Assembly (NCBI GenBank): GCA_947459205.1
Contig: CANHCR010000011.1
Span: forward strand, 1 to 60,773
Length of the DNA stretch: 60,773 bases
DNA from: Caryophanales bacterium
GTDB taxonomy: Bacteria; Bacillota; Bacilli; Paenibacillales; CANHCR01
Direction: 5' to 3'
A program made the translations under genes and the position numbers. Position 1 is the first letter of the stretch. Each line of letters begins with the position of its first letter. Below are positions 22,998 to 30,995 of this stretch, one piece after another. The notes below the pieces were generated by a model. That model worked only from the letters and a program-made list of their open reading frames with translations, was not told the DNA's origin and did no database searches.

Positions 22998-24901
22998 TGT
23001 CCAGCGAGTTCAGATAGTTCGGTCCAGCGCATAATTAGTACATCCACTTTCTGTTGAAGTTCTGTTTGTTGTTGTAAAAGTCGGTTAAGTTCGATTGCAT
23101 CTGAACTGTTCCTATCCATCAATTCAGATACTTGTCGCAATTCGCTTTCCGCTACTTCAATCCATCCTTCAATTTGTTCATATTCTTTTTGTTCTTTGTA
23201 AGTCATTCGAACCGGTCGCATGCTATTCGAGATGCCCACTGGCACTGGCTTTGCACCCACACCATGCGACCTATTGTCCGGGTTTGCCGAGTTATGGATG
23301 GCTTGTCTGCGAAGTGTCTCTTCGTATTCACTATAATTGCCGACGACATTCTGAACCTCGCCTTCCCCATTAAGTGACAAGATTCGATCGACAGTTCGGT
23401 CCAAGAAATACCGGTCATGTGACACAACAAACACGACGCCCGGAAAATCATCCAAGTAGTCTTCAAGCACACTCAGAGTGGCTATATCCAAGTCGTTGGT
23501 GGGTTCATCCAGCATTAGCACGTTGGGTGACTGCACTAATACGCGCAAAAGTTGCAGACGTCGCTTTTCTCCACCAGATAATTTGCCAATAAACGTCCAT
23601 TGCATGGTTGAGGAGAAAAGAAATCGTTCTAACATTTGTCCTACAGAGATCACTGCTCCGTCCGCCGTGCGAACTTGATCGGCAACTTCACGAATGTATT
23701 CAATGACTCTCATCGTTGGGTCCAACTCTTCGAACTCTTGGCCGAACCAGCCAAATTGTACGGTCGAGCCAATATGTATGCGTCCTTCGTCCGCCTCTAA
23801 TTTTCCGGCAATTAACTTGAGCAAGGTAGATTTGCCGCTACCGTTACGCCCAATAATCCCAACTCGCTCACCTGGAACGGCAATAAATTGGAATCCTTGA
23901 ATGAGTTTGCGACCAGCAAATGATTTGCCGAGGTTTTCGATTTCAACGATTTTCCTACCGAGTCGAGATGACGCAACAGATATCTCAACCTTACCTATGG
24001 AATTTTTAGGTTGCTGCCCTTGGATTTGATCAAAACGATCGATGCGTGCCTTTTGTTTCGTCGTCCGCGCTTTGGCTCCACGGCGAATCCACGCCAATTC
24101 GTTCCGCAACAAATTCTGCCGCTTCGCTTCGGACGATGCATCCCTTTCCTCGCGCTCAATTTTTAATTCGATAAACCGACTATAGTTGGCCTCATAGAAA
24201 TAGGCCGCTCCACGGTCGAGTTCAATGACACGGTTACAGATGCGATCCAACACATAACGGTCATGCGTAACCATCAACAACGCACCTTTACGTTTCTGCA
24301 ACAGGGCCTCCATCCAGGTCACCGACTCGTGATCAATATGGTTCGTCGGTTCATCTAGTATAAGAATGTCTGACGGTTGCAACAATACCGCAGCAATCGC
24401 CACCCGCTTGCGCTGTCCACCTGACATTTGGGACACTTTCTGGTCATAATCATGGATACCTAACTTCGATAGCGCCGACTTGGCTTCACTTTCGAGCGAC
24501 CATACATAAAGTTCATCCATCTTGCTCTGAACAGACAGGAATTGATTATGAATATGTGCATCATCTGCTCGATTCTCCAGTTCGACCAACACCTGTTGAT
24601 ACTCACGAAGCACTCGCAACGGCTCTGAATCTCCACCCAACACGTGCTCCAAGGCCGTTTCTTCCGGATGAAAGATCGGTTCTTGCGACAACATTCGAAT
24701 GACAATCGAGCGCCCAACGGTCACTACACCTGAATCCGGCTGATCGACACCAGCGATTACTTTTAGTAGACTCGACTTTCCCGTTCCATTCACACCTATA
24801 AATCCAATTCGATCACCTTCTGCTACACCAAACGAAACGTCAACAAATAATATTTTTTCACCATAACTTTTAGACAAATGCTCAGCTGATAACAAATGCA
24901 T
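22994..24901 (-). CDS. ABC-F family ATPase (YfmR/Uup-like), ribosome-associated
   Basis: A 635-residue protein with two ABC domains and no membrane segments. The first Walker A is GVNGTGKSS (about 36-44) with signature MSGGQRKR; the second is GRNGSGKSTLLK with signature LSGGEKRR; both domains have LDEPTN boxes followed by D(I/L)xS-type regions. The long basic linker around residues 240-330 is the P-site tRNA interaction motif of ABC-F proteins, and the C-terminal coiled coil occupies about 565-630. Such proteins act on stalled or antibiotic-blocked ribosomes. ATG 24901 follows GGAGAG. Its stop region overlaps agrB debris. Confidence 0.95.
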   Translation of the reverse strand: MHLLSAEHLSKSYGEKILFVDVSFGVAEGDRIGFIGVNGTGKSSLLKVIAGVDQPDSGVVTVGRSIVIRMLSQEPIFHPEETALEHVLGGDSEPLRVLREYQQVLVELENRADDAHIHNQFLSVQSKMDELYVWSLESEAKSALSKLGIHDYDQKVSQMSGGQRKRVAIAAVLLQPSDILILDEPTNHIDHESVTWMEALLQKRKGALLMVTHDRYVLDRICNRVIELDRGAAYFYEANYSRFIELKIEREERDASSEAKRQNLLRNELAWIRRGAKARTTKQKARIDRFDQIQGQQPKNSIGKVEISVASSRLGRKIVEIENLGKSFAGRKLIQGFQFIAVPGERVGIIGRNGSGKSTLLKLIAGKLEADEGRIHIGSTVQFGWFGQEFEELDPTMRVIEYIREVADQVRTADGAVISVGQMLERFLFSSTMQWTFIGKLSGGEKRRLQLLRVLVQSPNVLMLDEPTNDLDIATLSVLEDYLDDFPGVVFVVSHDRYFLDRTVDRILSLNGEGEVQNVVGNYSEYEETLRRQAIHNSANPDNRSHGVGAKPVPVGISNSMRPVRMTYKEQKEYEQIEGWIEVAESELRQVSELMDRNSSDAIELNRLLQQQTELQQKVDVLIMRWTELSELAGH

Positions 24902-24993
24902 CGATAATCTCTCCACAACTAGATTCTTAATGATAGAAATTGACTAAGATAAAGGCTATGCATACCGATTCAATTCAACCTTATGATTCAAAA

Positions 24994-25023
24994 GAAGCTT
25001 CCTTTCGCGTGGGAGAAGTTTCT
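24994..25023 (-). promoter_or_regulatory. Leader stem-loop upstream of the ABC-F gene
   Basis: On the minus strand AGAAACTTC pairs with GAAGCTTCT (one mismatch) around a C-rich loop and is followed by TTTT. It lies about 95 bases upstream of the ABC-F start. Leader attenuators are known for antibiotic-inducible ABC-F genes; this one is only a candidate. Confidence 0.3.
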
Positions 25024-25083
25024 CTTATTCTACTATAAAATCATCCACCACGCCCAAAAGTAGTTCGAATGATTCTAACTGAT

Positions 25084-25125
25084 AAAAAATAGTGCTCTCC
25101 CATTACAGGGTGAGCACTATTTTTT
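25084..25125. terminator. Bidirectional terminator
   Basis: AAAAAATAGTGCTC (25084-25097) and GAGCACTATTTTTT (25112-25125) form a perfect 14-bp stem around a 14-base loop, with A- and T-runs for both directions. It lies just beyond the MFS fragment stop. Confidence 0.85.
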
Positions 25126-25141
25126 GCTGACTAATCGACAA

Positions 25142-25536
25142 TCAAGCAGATCGATTTTGAAAAAATTGAAATAACACTACCGCCAACATAATGCCAGCAA
25201 TGACAAAGAAGATATATCCATATGTCGTTATTGCGATGCCGTCTAGCGCTTTGCCGACAAGTGTCGTCGCTGTCGCCCCCGAAATGAAATTCAGCATAGA
25301 AAACATGCCCATTCCGAGCCCTACGGAATCTTTCGACAATGTCGCCGAAACGCGGTTCGACAATGAAATCTGCAAACCGACTTGACCAATCCCATTCATC
25401 ATCAAGACGAAAACAAGCAGCGCAATGATACCGTCATACATGAATGCCAACAGACAAAACGCACAAATCATCAGCAGTGCGGAGCCAAGAAACACTTTTT
25501 GACTACCAAATCATCCGTCCATCGGCCAATTTGCTA
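25142..25536 (-). pseudogene. MFS transporter, C-terminal fragment with frameshift
   Basis: Only the last part of a major facilitator remains: FGSQKVFLGSALLMICAF and following, with four membrane segments over about 117 residues ending FQFFQNRSA. Immediately upstream GRWTD is readable in another frame (the loop GxxxDRxG of MFS), showing a one-base shift near 25505, and the remaining N-terminal half is replaced by the azoreductase gene, whose stop codon abuts the fragment. The sequence GIGQVGLQISLSNRVSATL resembles TetA(L)-type multidrug proteins. Confidence 0.75.
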
Positions 25537-26193
25537 TTAATGCGCAACTGCCTCTTGCAAGAAGGCGCCGACCAATTCAAGTGCGTGTGCGATGGCCGCT
25601 TCCTTAATTTCTTCTGCCTGGGCTGGCCCGACCATTGCCGTTCCTTCCACCCAAACCGTCTGCACATCCTTCACTCCGATAAAACCTAGTACGCCACGCA
25701 CATGCTTGTCAGAAAAAGCCACTGCACTCGCCGGACCGTGGCTGTAAATACCGCCACTCGCGATGATATGAATAAGTTTCTTGCCCTCTACAAGCCCGAC
25801 TGGACCATTTTCTGTGTACTTGAACGTGCGACCCGCGGCGATAATCGCATCAATGAATGCCTTGAAACGCGGCGGGAAGCCAAAGTTCCACATCGGTGTA
25901 GCAAAAATGATGCGGTCTGCCACCAAAAACTGCTCTAGTACCGCATTCATCCCGCCCACTTTCGCCTGTTGGCTTGCCGTTAATTCGGCAAATGACTTAC
26001 CTTCTTGCAAAGCGCCCCAAGCTGCGAGCACGTCGCCGTCAATTTCCGGTACTGGTTGTTCAAACAAATTCAGTTCCACGACTTCAATTTCTGGTTGAGC
26101 CTGCTTCACAGCCTCGACCAGCGCGCGCCCGACTTGCAGACTGTAAGAGTTTGCTTCCGGTTTCGGATTTGCTGTTACATATAAAACGTTCAT
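25537..26193 (-). CDS. FMN-dependent NADH-azoreductase (AzoR/AzoJ-like)
   Basis: A 218-residue flavodoxin-fold quinone/azo reductase. The N-terminal phosphate loop is TANPKPEANSYSLQVG, ATPMWNFGFPP gives the substrate/FMN-binding stretch, and IASGGIYSHGPA is the usual third FMN-contact region. It reduces quinones and azo dyes by two electrons and protects against electrophile stress. It is preceded by the CDGSH-type mini-gene and a MarR gene, the layout of quinone-sensing operons such as those of YodB, CatR and MhqR. GGAGAG lies before ATG 26193. Confidence 0.92.
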   Translation of the reverse strand: MNVLYVTANPKPEANSYSLQVGRALVEAVKQAQPEIEVVELNLFEQPVPEIDGDVLAAWGALQEGKSFAELTASQQAKVGGMNAVLEQFLVADRIIFATPMWNFGFPPRFKAFIDAIIAAGRTFKYTENGPVGLVEGKKLIHIIASGGIYSHGPASAVAFSDKHVRGVLGFIGVKDVQTVWVEGTAMVGPAQAEEIKEAAIAHALELVGAFLQEAVAH

Positions 26194-26236
26194 TTCTCTC
26201 TCTCCTCACGAAAACTGACTATCAGACTCTTAACAA

Positions 26237-26317
26237 TTACTTCTTTTCCAAGTTGTTGTGCGAACCATCGCAATTTCCTTCAGCATTTTTCGTTTGACCA
26301 CATTGACATTTAGCCAT
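26237..26317 (-). CDS. CDGSH-type mini iron-sulfur protein, 26 residues
   Basis: A 26-residue gene of about the minimum length for a metal motif: MAKCQCGQTKNAEGNCDGSH and a short basic tail. The spacing CxCx2T...CDGSH matches the CDGSH iron-sulfur motif, in which three Cys and one His bind a (2Fe-2S) cluster. One residue extra lies before the last Cys and the usual Pro is absent. GGAGGTG stands six bases before ATG 26317, and the gene overlaps the marR end by eight bases, so it is a real translated gene. It lies between marR and the azoreductase gene. Confidence 0.75.
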   Translation of the reverse strand: MAKCQCGQTKNAEGNCDGSHNNLEKK

Positions 26318-26795
26318 TCTGTTCACCTCCATTCTCAACATGAGTAGACTTAAGTTGCTCGGCACCCAACCCGATTTTTTTTAAAAAATCAATGAGCAAC
26401 CGTTTTTCGTCATCATTGATAAAGGAGAAGGTTTGTGAAATCACGTCTGCATGTTTTGGGAAGATGTCATCAAACATCGTTCGCCCACGTTCCGTTAACA
26501 CTACATTAGATACTCTTCGATCGGTTGGACAGGCTTGCCGAAACACGAGTTCCTTCTTCTCCAGTTTATCCACAACATAGGTGATACTACCACTCGGTAT
26601 AGAAAATTTTTCACTTATTTTTTGTACGGATTGTGGCCCCATGTTGTATAGCAATTCTAAAATAATAAACGTTTCCATACTGAGTCCATAGCTCAGAATG
26701 TTTTTTTTGATATTTCCCATAACAGCCATCATGGCCCTACGCCACACTCGAGACAACTTTAAATCAATATTATTTTCAATTTCTTCCTTCTTCAT
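26310..26795 (-). CDS. MarR-family transcriptional regulator
   Basis: A winged-helix regulator of about 161 residues. The HTH is QKISEKFSIPSGSITYVVDKL, followed by the wing VFRQACPTDRRVSNVVLTERG, the standard MarR DNA-binding signature, with helical dimer regions at both ends. ATG 26795 is chosen; GTG 26801 is possible. It lies in a group with DoxX, pirin, the CDGSH peptide and azoreductase, the typical setting for quinone- or thiol-sensing MarR proteins. The promoter upstream of doxX carries a dyad at its -10 that may be its operator. One Cys (in QACPTD) is present for possible redox sensing. Confidence 0.92.
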   Translation of the reverse strand: MKKEEIENNIDLKLSRVWRRAMMAVMGNIKKNILSYGLSMETFIILELLYNMGPQSVQKISEKFSIPSGSITYVVDKLEKKELVFRQACPTDRRVSNVVLTERGRTMFDDIFPKHADVISQTFSFINDDEKRLLIDFLKKIGLGAEQLKSTHVENGGEQNG

Positions 26796-27193
26796 TGACA
26801 CTAACCACCCTCAATGTTTGCGAATCACCGGCATTGATCGTCATTTCCTCCGCTTCGTCCGTTTGGACAAACACCAAGTCCTTATGTGTGAACGTCACTT
26901 CTTCTTTGCCCTGAAATTTACCTTCCCCACGAAAAGCCAGTGCCGCCAGCATTCGAGTATGCAACATATTTCGGATCACGTTTCACTGCCTCGCGCAAAT
27001 TCGGTTCCAGCCAAATTTGAAACATTTCCATCGATCCCTTGGTGCCTTCAGCATGATACTTACCCGAACCGGTCTGCATCAATTGCGCACCACCTTCACT
27101 GACAGCAATCTCATTGCCCAACGAATCTTGGTGATAGGCCTCGCCTGCCAAAATATAACTGAGGTCATCAGGTTTGAAAAGGCGAACGCTCAT
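26776..27193 (-). pseudogene. Pirin-like cupin gene, frameshifted
   Basis: The first frame (from ATG 27193 behind GAGGTGG) gives LSYILAGEAYHQDSLGNEIA and QTGSGKYHAEGTKGSMEMFQ, the core of pirin cupins. It stops at 26918-26920 after GFSWGR, while the second frame carries the rest, GKFQGKEEVTFTHKDLVFV to the end at 26776, overlapping marR. A single base shift near the TTTTCGTGGGG stretch (about 26920-26950) separates them. The N-terminal HPHRGFE metal motif of complete pirins is also absent, so it is broken or a sequencing error. Pirins with this context are quercetinase-like or redox proteins. Confidence 0.75.
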
Positions 27194-27233
27194 GTTGCCA
27201 CCTCATCTCAAACTGTTCATGATGAAATTAAAT

Positions 27234-27590
27234 TTAAACGAGATGACTCCCATTGATTAACAGAACCACTACAGCCAAAGCAAGCAAAAGAAGTGGCATG
27301 AATAAACTTTTGAACGAATCCTTCAGTTTTATATGAGTCAAAAGTGCACCAATCATAATAACAATCATCAGCAGACTGCCGCGGACAGCCCATTCTTCAT
27401 GCCAAATGCCGTAAAAGATACTTACCGAAGCTAATACTTCAAGCAATCCGGTGATCACTCTAAACCATTGCGGATAACCATAACGTGTAAATTCATCGAC
27501 CATCTGCTTGGCACCAAACTTCATTAACCCAAACATGAAAAAACCTAATGCTAAAATGACTTGCAGGACAATGGCTATAACAGACATCAT
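27234..27590 (-). CDS. DoxX-family membrane protein
   Basis: A 118-residue protein with four membrane segments. The N-terminal ALGFFMFGLMKFGAKQMVDEF and the following GYPQWFRVITGLLEVLAS are typical DoxX/DoxD features. Homologues such as MhqO-neighbour proteins act in thiol and quinone stress at the membrane. It is the first gene of the group DoxX-pirin-MarR-CDGSH-azoreductase, with GGAG before the start and a sigma-A promoter 60 bases upstream. A role in quinone detoxification is inferred from context. Confidence 0.88.
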   Translation of the reverse strand: MMSVIAIVLQVILALGFFMFGLMKFGAKQMVDEFTRYGYPQWFRVITGLLEVLASVSIFYGIWHEEWAVRGSLLMIVIMIGALLTHIKLKDSFKSLFMPLLLLALAVVVLLINGSHLV

Positions 27591-27640
27591 GCTTCACTCC
27601 TCATAAAATGGTATCGTACACAGCACAAGATGCGCTATGA

Positions 27641-27676
27641 TTAGATATCCTAACATTAGTGTATTTAAAATGTCAA
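27641..27676 (-). promoter_or_regulatory. Promoter and likely MarR operator of the DoxX-azoreductase group
   Basis: TTGACA (complement of 27671-27676), 18 bases, TAGGAT (27647-27652). The -10 is embedded in the palindrome TTAGATATCCTAA (27641-27653; four-base arms around GATAT/ATATC). The position would let the MarR regulator block the promoter. Confidence 0.6.
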
Positions 27677-27759
27677 GAATAAGAAGAGCTTAAGTTTGTT
27701 TGTTTTATTCTTATGTGTTATATTACATCATACAATTCAGGCTAATTAGGAGATCTAAC

Positions 27760-28101
27760 ATGCTGATTATTTCGCTTTTTGCAAATATCTTTATACTTAT
27801 ACCCGTTTGTTTTTTCCTTCTTCGAGATGATAATTCTATGTTAAATGTTTTTGGTCCGAAAACAGTAGCCCGTCAGATCTTATTGAGTGTATACATTTCG
27901 ATTCTGTTTTTATCAATCCTATTATTGTTTTTTCAGGATGAGAAAATGGTACTCACCTTATTGATCATGCAGGTTGTATATAAACTACTAACCCCTTTTT
28001 ATGTAAAATCAATTAAAAATCCAGTTGTAATTACTAATCTAGTGGTTACTTTAGTCCATTTGATTACAATCATAACGATTGCTACTCGAATTTTACAATG
28101 A
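27760..28101 (+). CDS. Small hypothetical membrane protein
   Basis: A 113-residue protein with four membrane segments (about 1-20, 38-58, 62-82, 92-110) and short charged loops. It starts at ATG 27760, seven bases after AGGAG; no known family was recognised. It is AT-richer than its neighbours and stands alone between the divergent DoxX group and the primase-helicase gene, transcribed toward the latter's end. It may have arrived by transfer. Confidence 0.65.
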   Translation: MLIISLFANIFILIPVCFFLLRDDNSMLNVFGPKTVARQILLSVYISILFLSILLLFFQDEKMVLTLLIMQVVYKLLTPFYVKSIKNPVVITNLVVTLVHLITIITIATRILQ

Positions 28102-28399
28102 TAATTTATCCAATTGTTGAAAAATAATCTTGCTGGATAATGTAGTTTTGATCGGACAACTGGTGATCGTTCGAATACACTTTTCGTTCGGTTTGATAAC
28201 TTCCTTACCTCACCGCAAAGTAATTAGAACCTTGTCCACGTACCATTCGAAAAACAAATTTTATTAGAGAGAAATACCTCCCTATTTTTCTAACCTTAAG
28301 CCTCTTTTCTCGCTCCCACGAGTCCCATGAGCGCACCTTTCTTCTGCAAAAAATTTTAACGTGTGATACGGTTGCTGTTTTGCGGATGGTTCCCGTTAC
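28102..28399. other. Non-coding stretch at the left edge of the defence-like island
   Basis: No gene was seen here. It separates the convergent membrane protein and primase-helicase genes and contains one copy of the diverged 36-bp repeat at 28294-28329. Confidence 0.5.
28294..28329. repeat. Diverged intergenic repeat, copy 1
   Basis: This 36-base segment matches 32730-32765 without gaps at 28 of 36 positions, with identical ends (CCT... and ...CCCATG). The copies lie at the two sides of the primase-helicase/AlbA_2 block. Confidence 0.55.
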
Positions 28400-30820
28400 T
28401 CAAACTCCCTCATACCCCATCGACCGATACGCTTTTTCACGTTTCTCATACATTCGTGCCAATACCGGCACTTGAGAATCGACATAATCATACACCTGCA
28501 CTTCTTTTTTGTTCAGGTGCGTGCGATGCAACCGCCCGACATATTGCTGGACAGTCCCTTTCCACGCAACTGGATGGACTAAAAACAGCGTGTCCAAGCG
28601 TGGATCGTCGAACCCTTCACCGATCAGTTTCCCGGTAGCAATAATCACGCGTTCCTCAGAGTCCGGGATCCTTTCCAACTGCTGACGCACACGTTCACGC
28701 TGTTTCTTTCCCATGCCGCCAAGCAGAACGATGATGTTCTTTGCAAATTTCGCTAATCGTTTCTGAAAATATTCCACATGAGCCGTTCGCTCAGCTAGAA
28801 TGACCGGTGACCTACCCTGCTGCAACACGGTAAGGATATCATCAAAAATCATATCGTTGCGTTGATTATCCTGTATCAACATGCTATAGATTTCTTGAAT
28901 GCCTACGTTTGTCGGATGGCTCACCTCTTGCGGAATTTGCCGCAATTGAAAATTCGTATAGCGTCGCAACACACGTAGTCCCAACATCCGCTCCGCTTGC
29001 ATATCTTTTGCATCGACCCGATATCGAACGGGACCGCACTGCATCAACACAATCGGATGATGGCCATCCCGCCGTTGCAACGTCGCTGTCAAGCCAAGTA
29101 CGAATCGTGCTTTGCACGTTTTCAACACTTGCTCGTATCGATAGGCAGAAGCATGATGACATTCATCCACAATGACCTGACCGTACTCTTTCACCCAATC
29201 CTTGACGCTACCGTCATGATTCAGACTCTGCACAACCGCAATATCAACAAGACCAGTTCGCTTTTCTTTGCCGCCGCCAATCGTGCCGGGTTCACATTCC
29301 AAAAAGACATTCAACCGCTCACGCCATTGGTCCATCAACTCCCGGCGATGAACGAGAATCAACGTATTGACTGCTCGTTTTGCGATTAAGGCAGCCGCAA
29401 CAACCGTCTTGCCAAAGCCGGTCGTCGCCGCCAAAATGCCGGTGTCATGCGCTAAAAGTGAAGTGAGAGCCGTCTCTTGTGTGATGCTCAACTGACCGTT
29501 AAACTCCATCTCGATCGGTTGTCCTAGCATTCTATAATCCGTGATTTCGTGGGGAATCGAATAATCGCGGCACAGATCAAGCAGCTTTTCCTGACACCCA
29601 CGCGGAATCCCTACATGAAGTTTAAAGTCCTCTGCACACGTAATCACTCTCGGTTTCCCATATGTAGACATGCGCATCGCTTCCGCCTTGTAAAACTCCG
29701 GATTTTGAAATGAGGCCAACCGAATCAAACGATGCAACCATTTTGAGGAGAGCTCTGACTTCTCGATATATAGCATTTTTTCCGTGACAATATTAATCAA
29801 ATCCGGTTTGTCAGCCATTAGCAGCTCTCTTTGTCGAAGTTCTCCGTCAAATCGTGATGATTTCTTCCAAGGCCGCACATGTTCTTCGCCCGTATCATCG
29901 TCGGCATCGTTAAAACCAACCTGTAATTGAGGAACTTCGTGGCGAAGCGTTTCAACCAGTTGCTGTACCTCTGATAAGGACAGCCTACGAATACTCTCCA
30001 AGTACTTCCACTGATCGGGATAAGGTTCAAATTGTTCATCCACAAATACGCTATTACCAGTTTGACTAGGCAAACCTTGTAAAGGAAGGGCAATTAAATT
30101 GCCAAAACCACCTTTCGGCATCGTATCTTGGTTCGGAAACAATCGATCATACGAATCGAAGCCAATCTGGTGACGGTGTTCCATGGCAGCAGTTAGCAAC
30201 ATACTGCCTAACTGACGTGCGAGTGAGGCAGGAATCGGTTCAGAAAAAAACACCCAAATATGACCGCCGTTCCCTGAACGGGAACGTTCCAACGAAGCAG
30301 GGACCTGATAATGTTTACACACTTCAAGAATTGTTAACACATCCGACTGCCAGTTTTGTTTGTCAAAATCAGCCACCAAAAACCAACAGGTTTCATCATG
30401 TAACATCGGATAAACGCCAATGGTACGATTCATTTTCGGATCCAAGTGCCTACGGATGACATCATCCGTTACCGGCTCGAATCGCTGATGTTGGCAATTC
30501 GAACATTTGATAGTCGGTTTATGACATACAGAAGTCCGATCATTCGAGCAAACCGGCGAATACCCTGATTTGCCTTGTTTACTTACCCAACGAACAGGAT
30601 ACACATCCGTACGTCCTTGAAAAATCTGACGAAACAACCTGATCCGACTGTCTGTCACTCCAACTTGTTGAACTGGATTGGGTGGAGATATGGCGACATG
30701 CCCGACCTCAGGTTGAAAGCGGGCAAGTGTCTGACGTAGACTTTGATTTTCTTGTTTCAAACGTTCAACCTCGTTCAGAGCAATCTGAAGTCGACGTTCC
30801 AAATCGAAACGATTGTCCAT
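28400..30820 (-). CDS. TOTE-type archaeo-eukaryotic primase fused to a superfamily 2 helicase
   Basis: An 806-residue multidomain protein. An N-terminal coiled coil (about 5-35) is followed by a zinc knuckle with Cys 91, 99, 106 and 109. The primase-like domain (about 60-250) has VADFDKQNW with Asp151 and Asp153, SGNGGHIWVFF near 182-192, and LFPNQD near 227-232, as in the TOTE-associated AEP primases. The C-terminal helicase (about 430-806) has Walker A ATTGFGKT (465-472), DECH (552-555), TAT (578-580) and a GRLHR motif VI. TOTE proteins occur in conflict systems against invading DNA. It lies with an AlbA_2 ATPase and an AbiEii pair, supporting a defence role. Confidence 0.85.
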   Translation of the reverse strand: MDNRFDLERRLQIALNEVERLKQENQSLRQTLARFQPEVGHVAISPPNPVQQVGVTDSRIRLFRQIFQGRTDVYPVRWVSKQGKSGYSPVCSNDRTSVCHKPTIKCSNCQHQRFEPVTDDVIRRHLDPKMNRTIGVYPMLHDETCWFLVADFDKQNWQSDVLTILEVCKHYQVPASLERSRSGNGGHIWVFFSEPIPASLARQLGSMLLTAAMEHRHQIGFDSYDRLFPNQDTMPKGGFGNLIALPLQGLPSQTGNSVFVDEQFEPYPDQWKYLESIRRLSLSEVQQLVETLRHEVPQLQVGFNDADDDTGEEHVRPWKKSSRFDGELRQRELLMADKPDLINIVTEKMLYIEKSELSSKWLHRLIRLASFQNPEFYKAEAMRMSTYGKPRVITCAEDFKLHVGIPRGCQEKLLDLCRDYSIPHEITDYRMLGQPIEMEFNGQLSITQETALTSLLAHDTGILAATTGFGKTVVAAALIAKRAVNTLILVHRRELMDQWRERLNVFLECEPGTIGGGKEKRTGLVDIAVVQSLNHDGSVKDWVKEYGQVIVDECHHASAYRYEQVLKTCKARFVLGLTATLQRRDGHHPIVLMQCGPVRYRVDAKDMQAERMLGLRVLRRYTNFQLRQIPQEVSHPTNVGIQEIYSMLIQDNQRNDMIFDDILTVLQQGRSPVILAERTAHVEYFQKRLAKFAKNIIVLLGGMGKKQRERVRQQLERIPDSEERVIIATGKLIGEGFDDPRLDTLFLVHPVAWKGTVQQYVGRLHRTHLNKKEVQVYDYVDSQVPVLARMYEKREKAYRSMGYEGV

Positions 30821-30845
30821 GTTGATTCCTTAAACTTAACCTGGA

Positions 30846-30995
30846 TTTTAAAACTTGTTTAAAACTTATCAACATCATTGAAGTTTTAAAAAAACCTAGT
30901 ATTTATTGGGGTTTAAGATGTTCATGACGGCTAAAAAAATACTTTTTAAAACTATAATGAAACCAACGTTGACTATTTAAGTTTTAAACAAGTTT
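30846..30995. repeat. AT-rich inverted and repeated motifs between the primase-helicase and ATPase genes
   Basis: A perfect 17-bp inverted repeat (AAACTTGTTTAAAACTT at 30851-30867 and its complement at 30979-30995) is separated by 111 bases. The 9-mer TTTAAAACT or its complement AGTTTTAAA occurs five times between 30846 and 30989, three in one direction and two in the other. The right arm overlaps the 3' end of the broken ATPase gene. Operators, iterons or a terminator system are possible. Confidence 0.65.
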
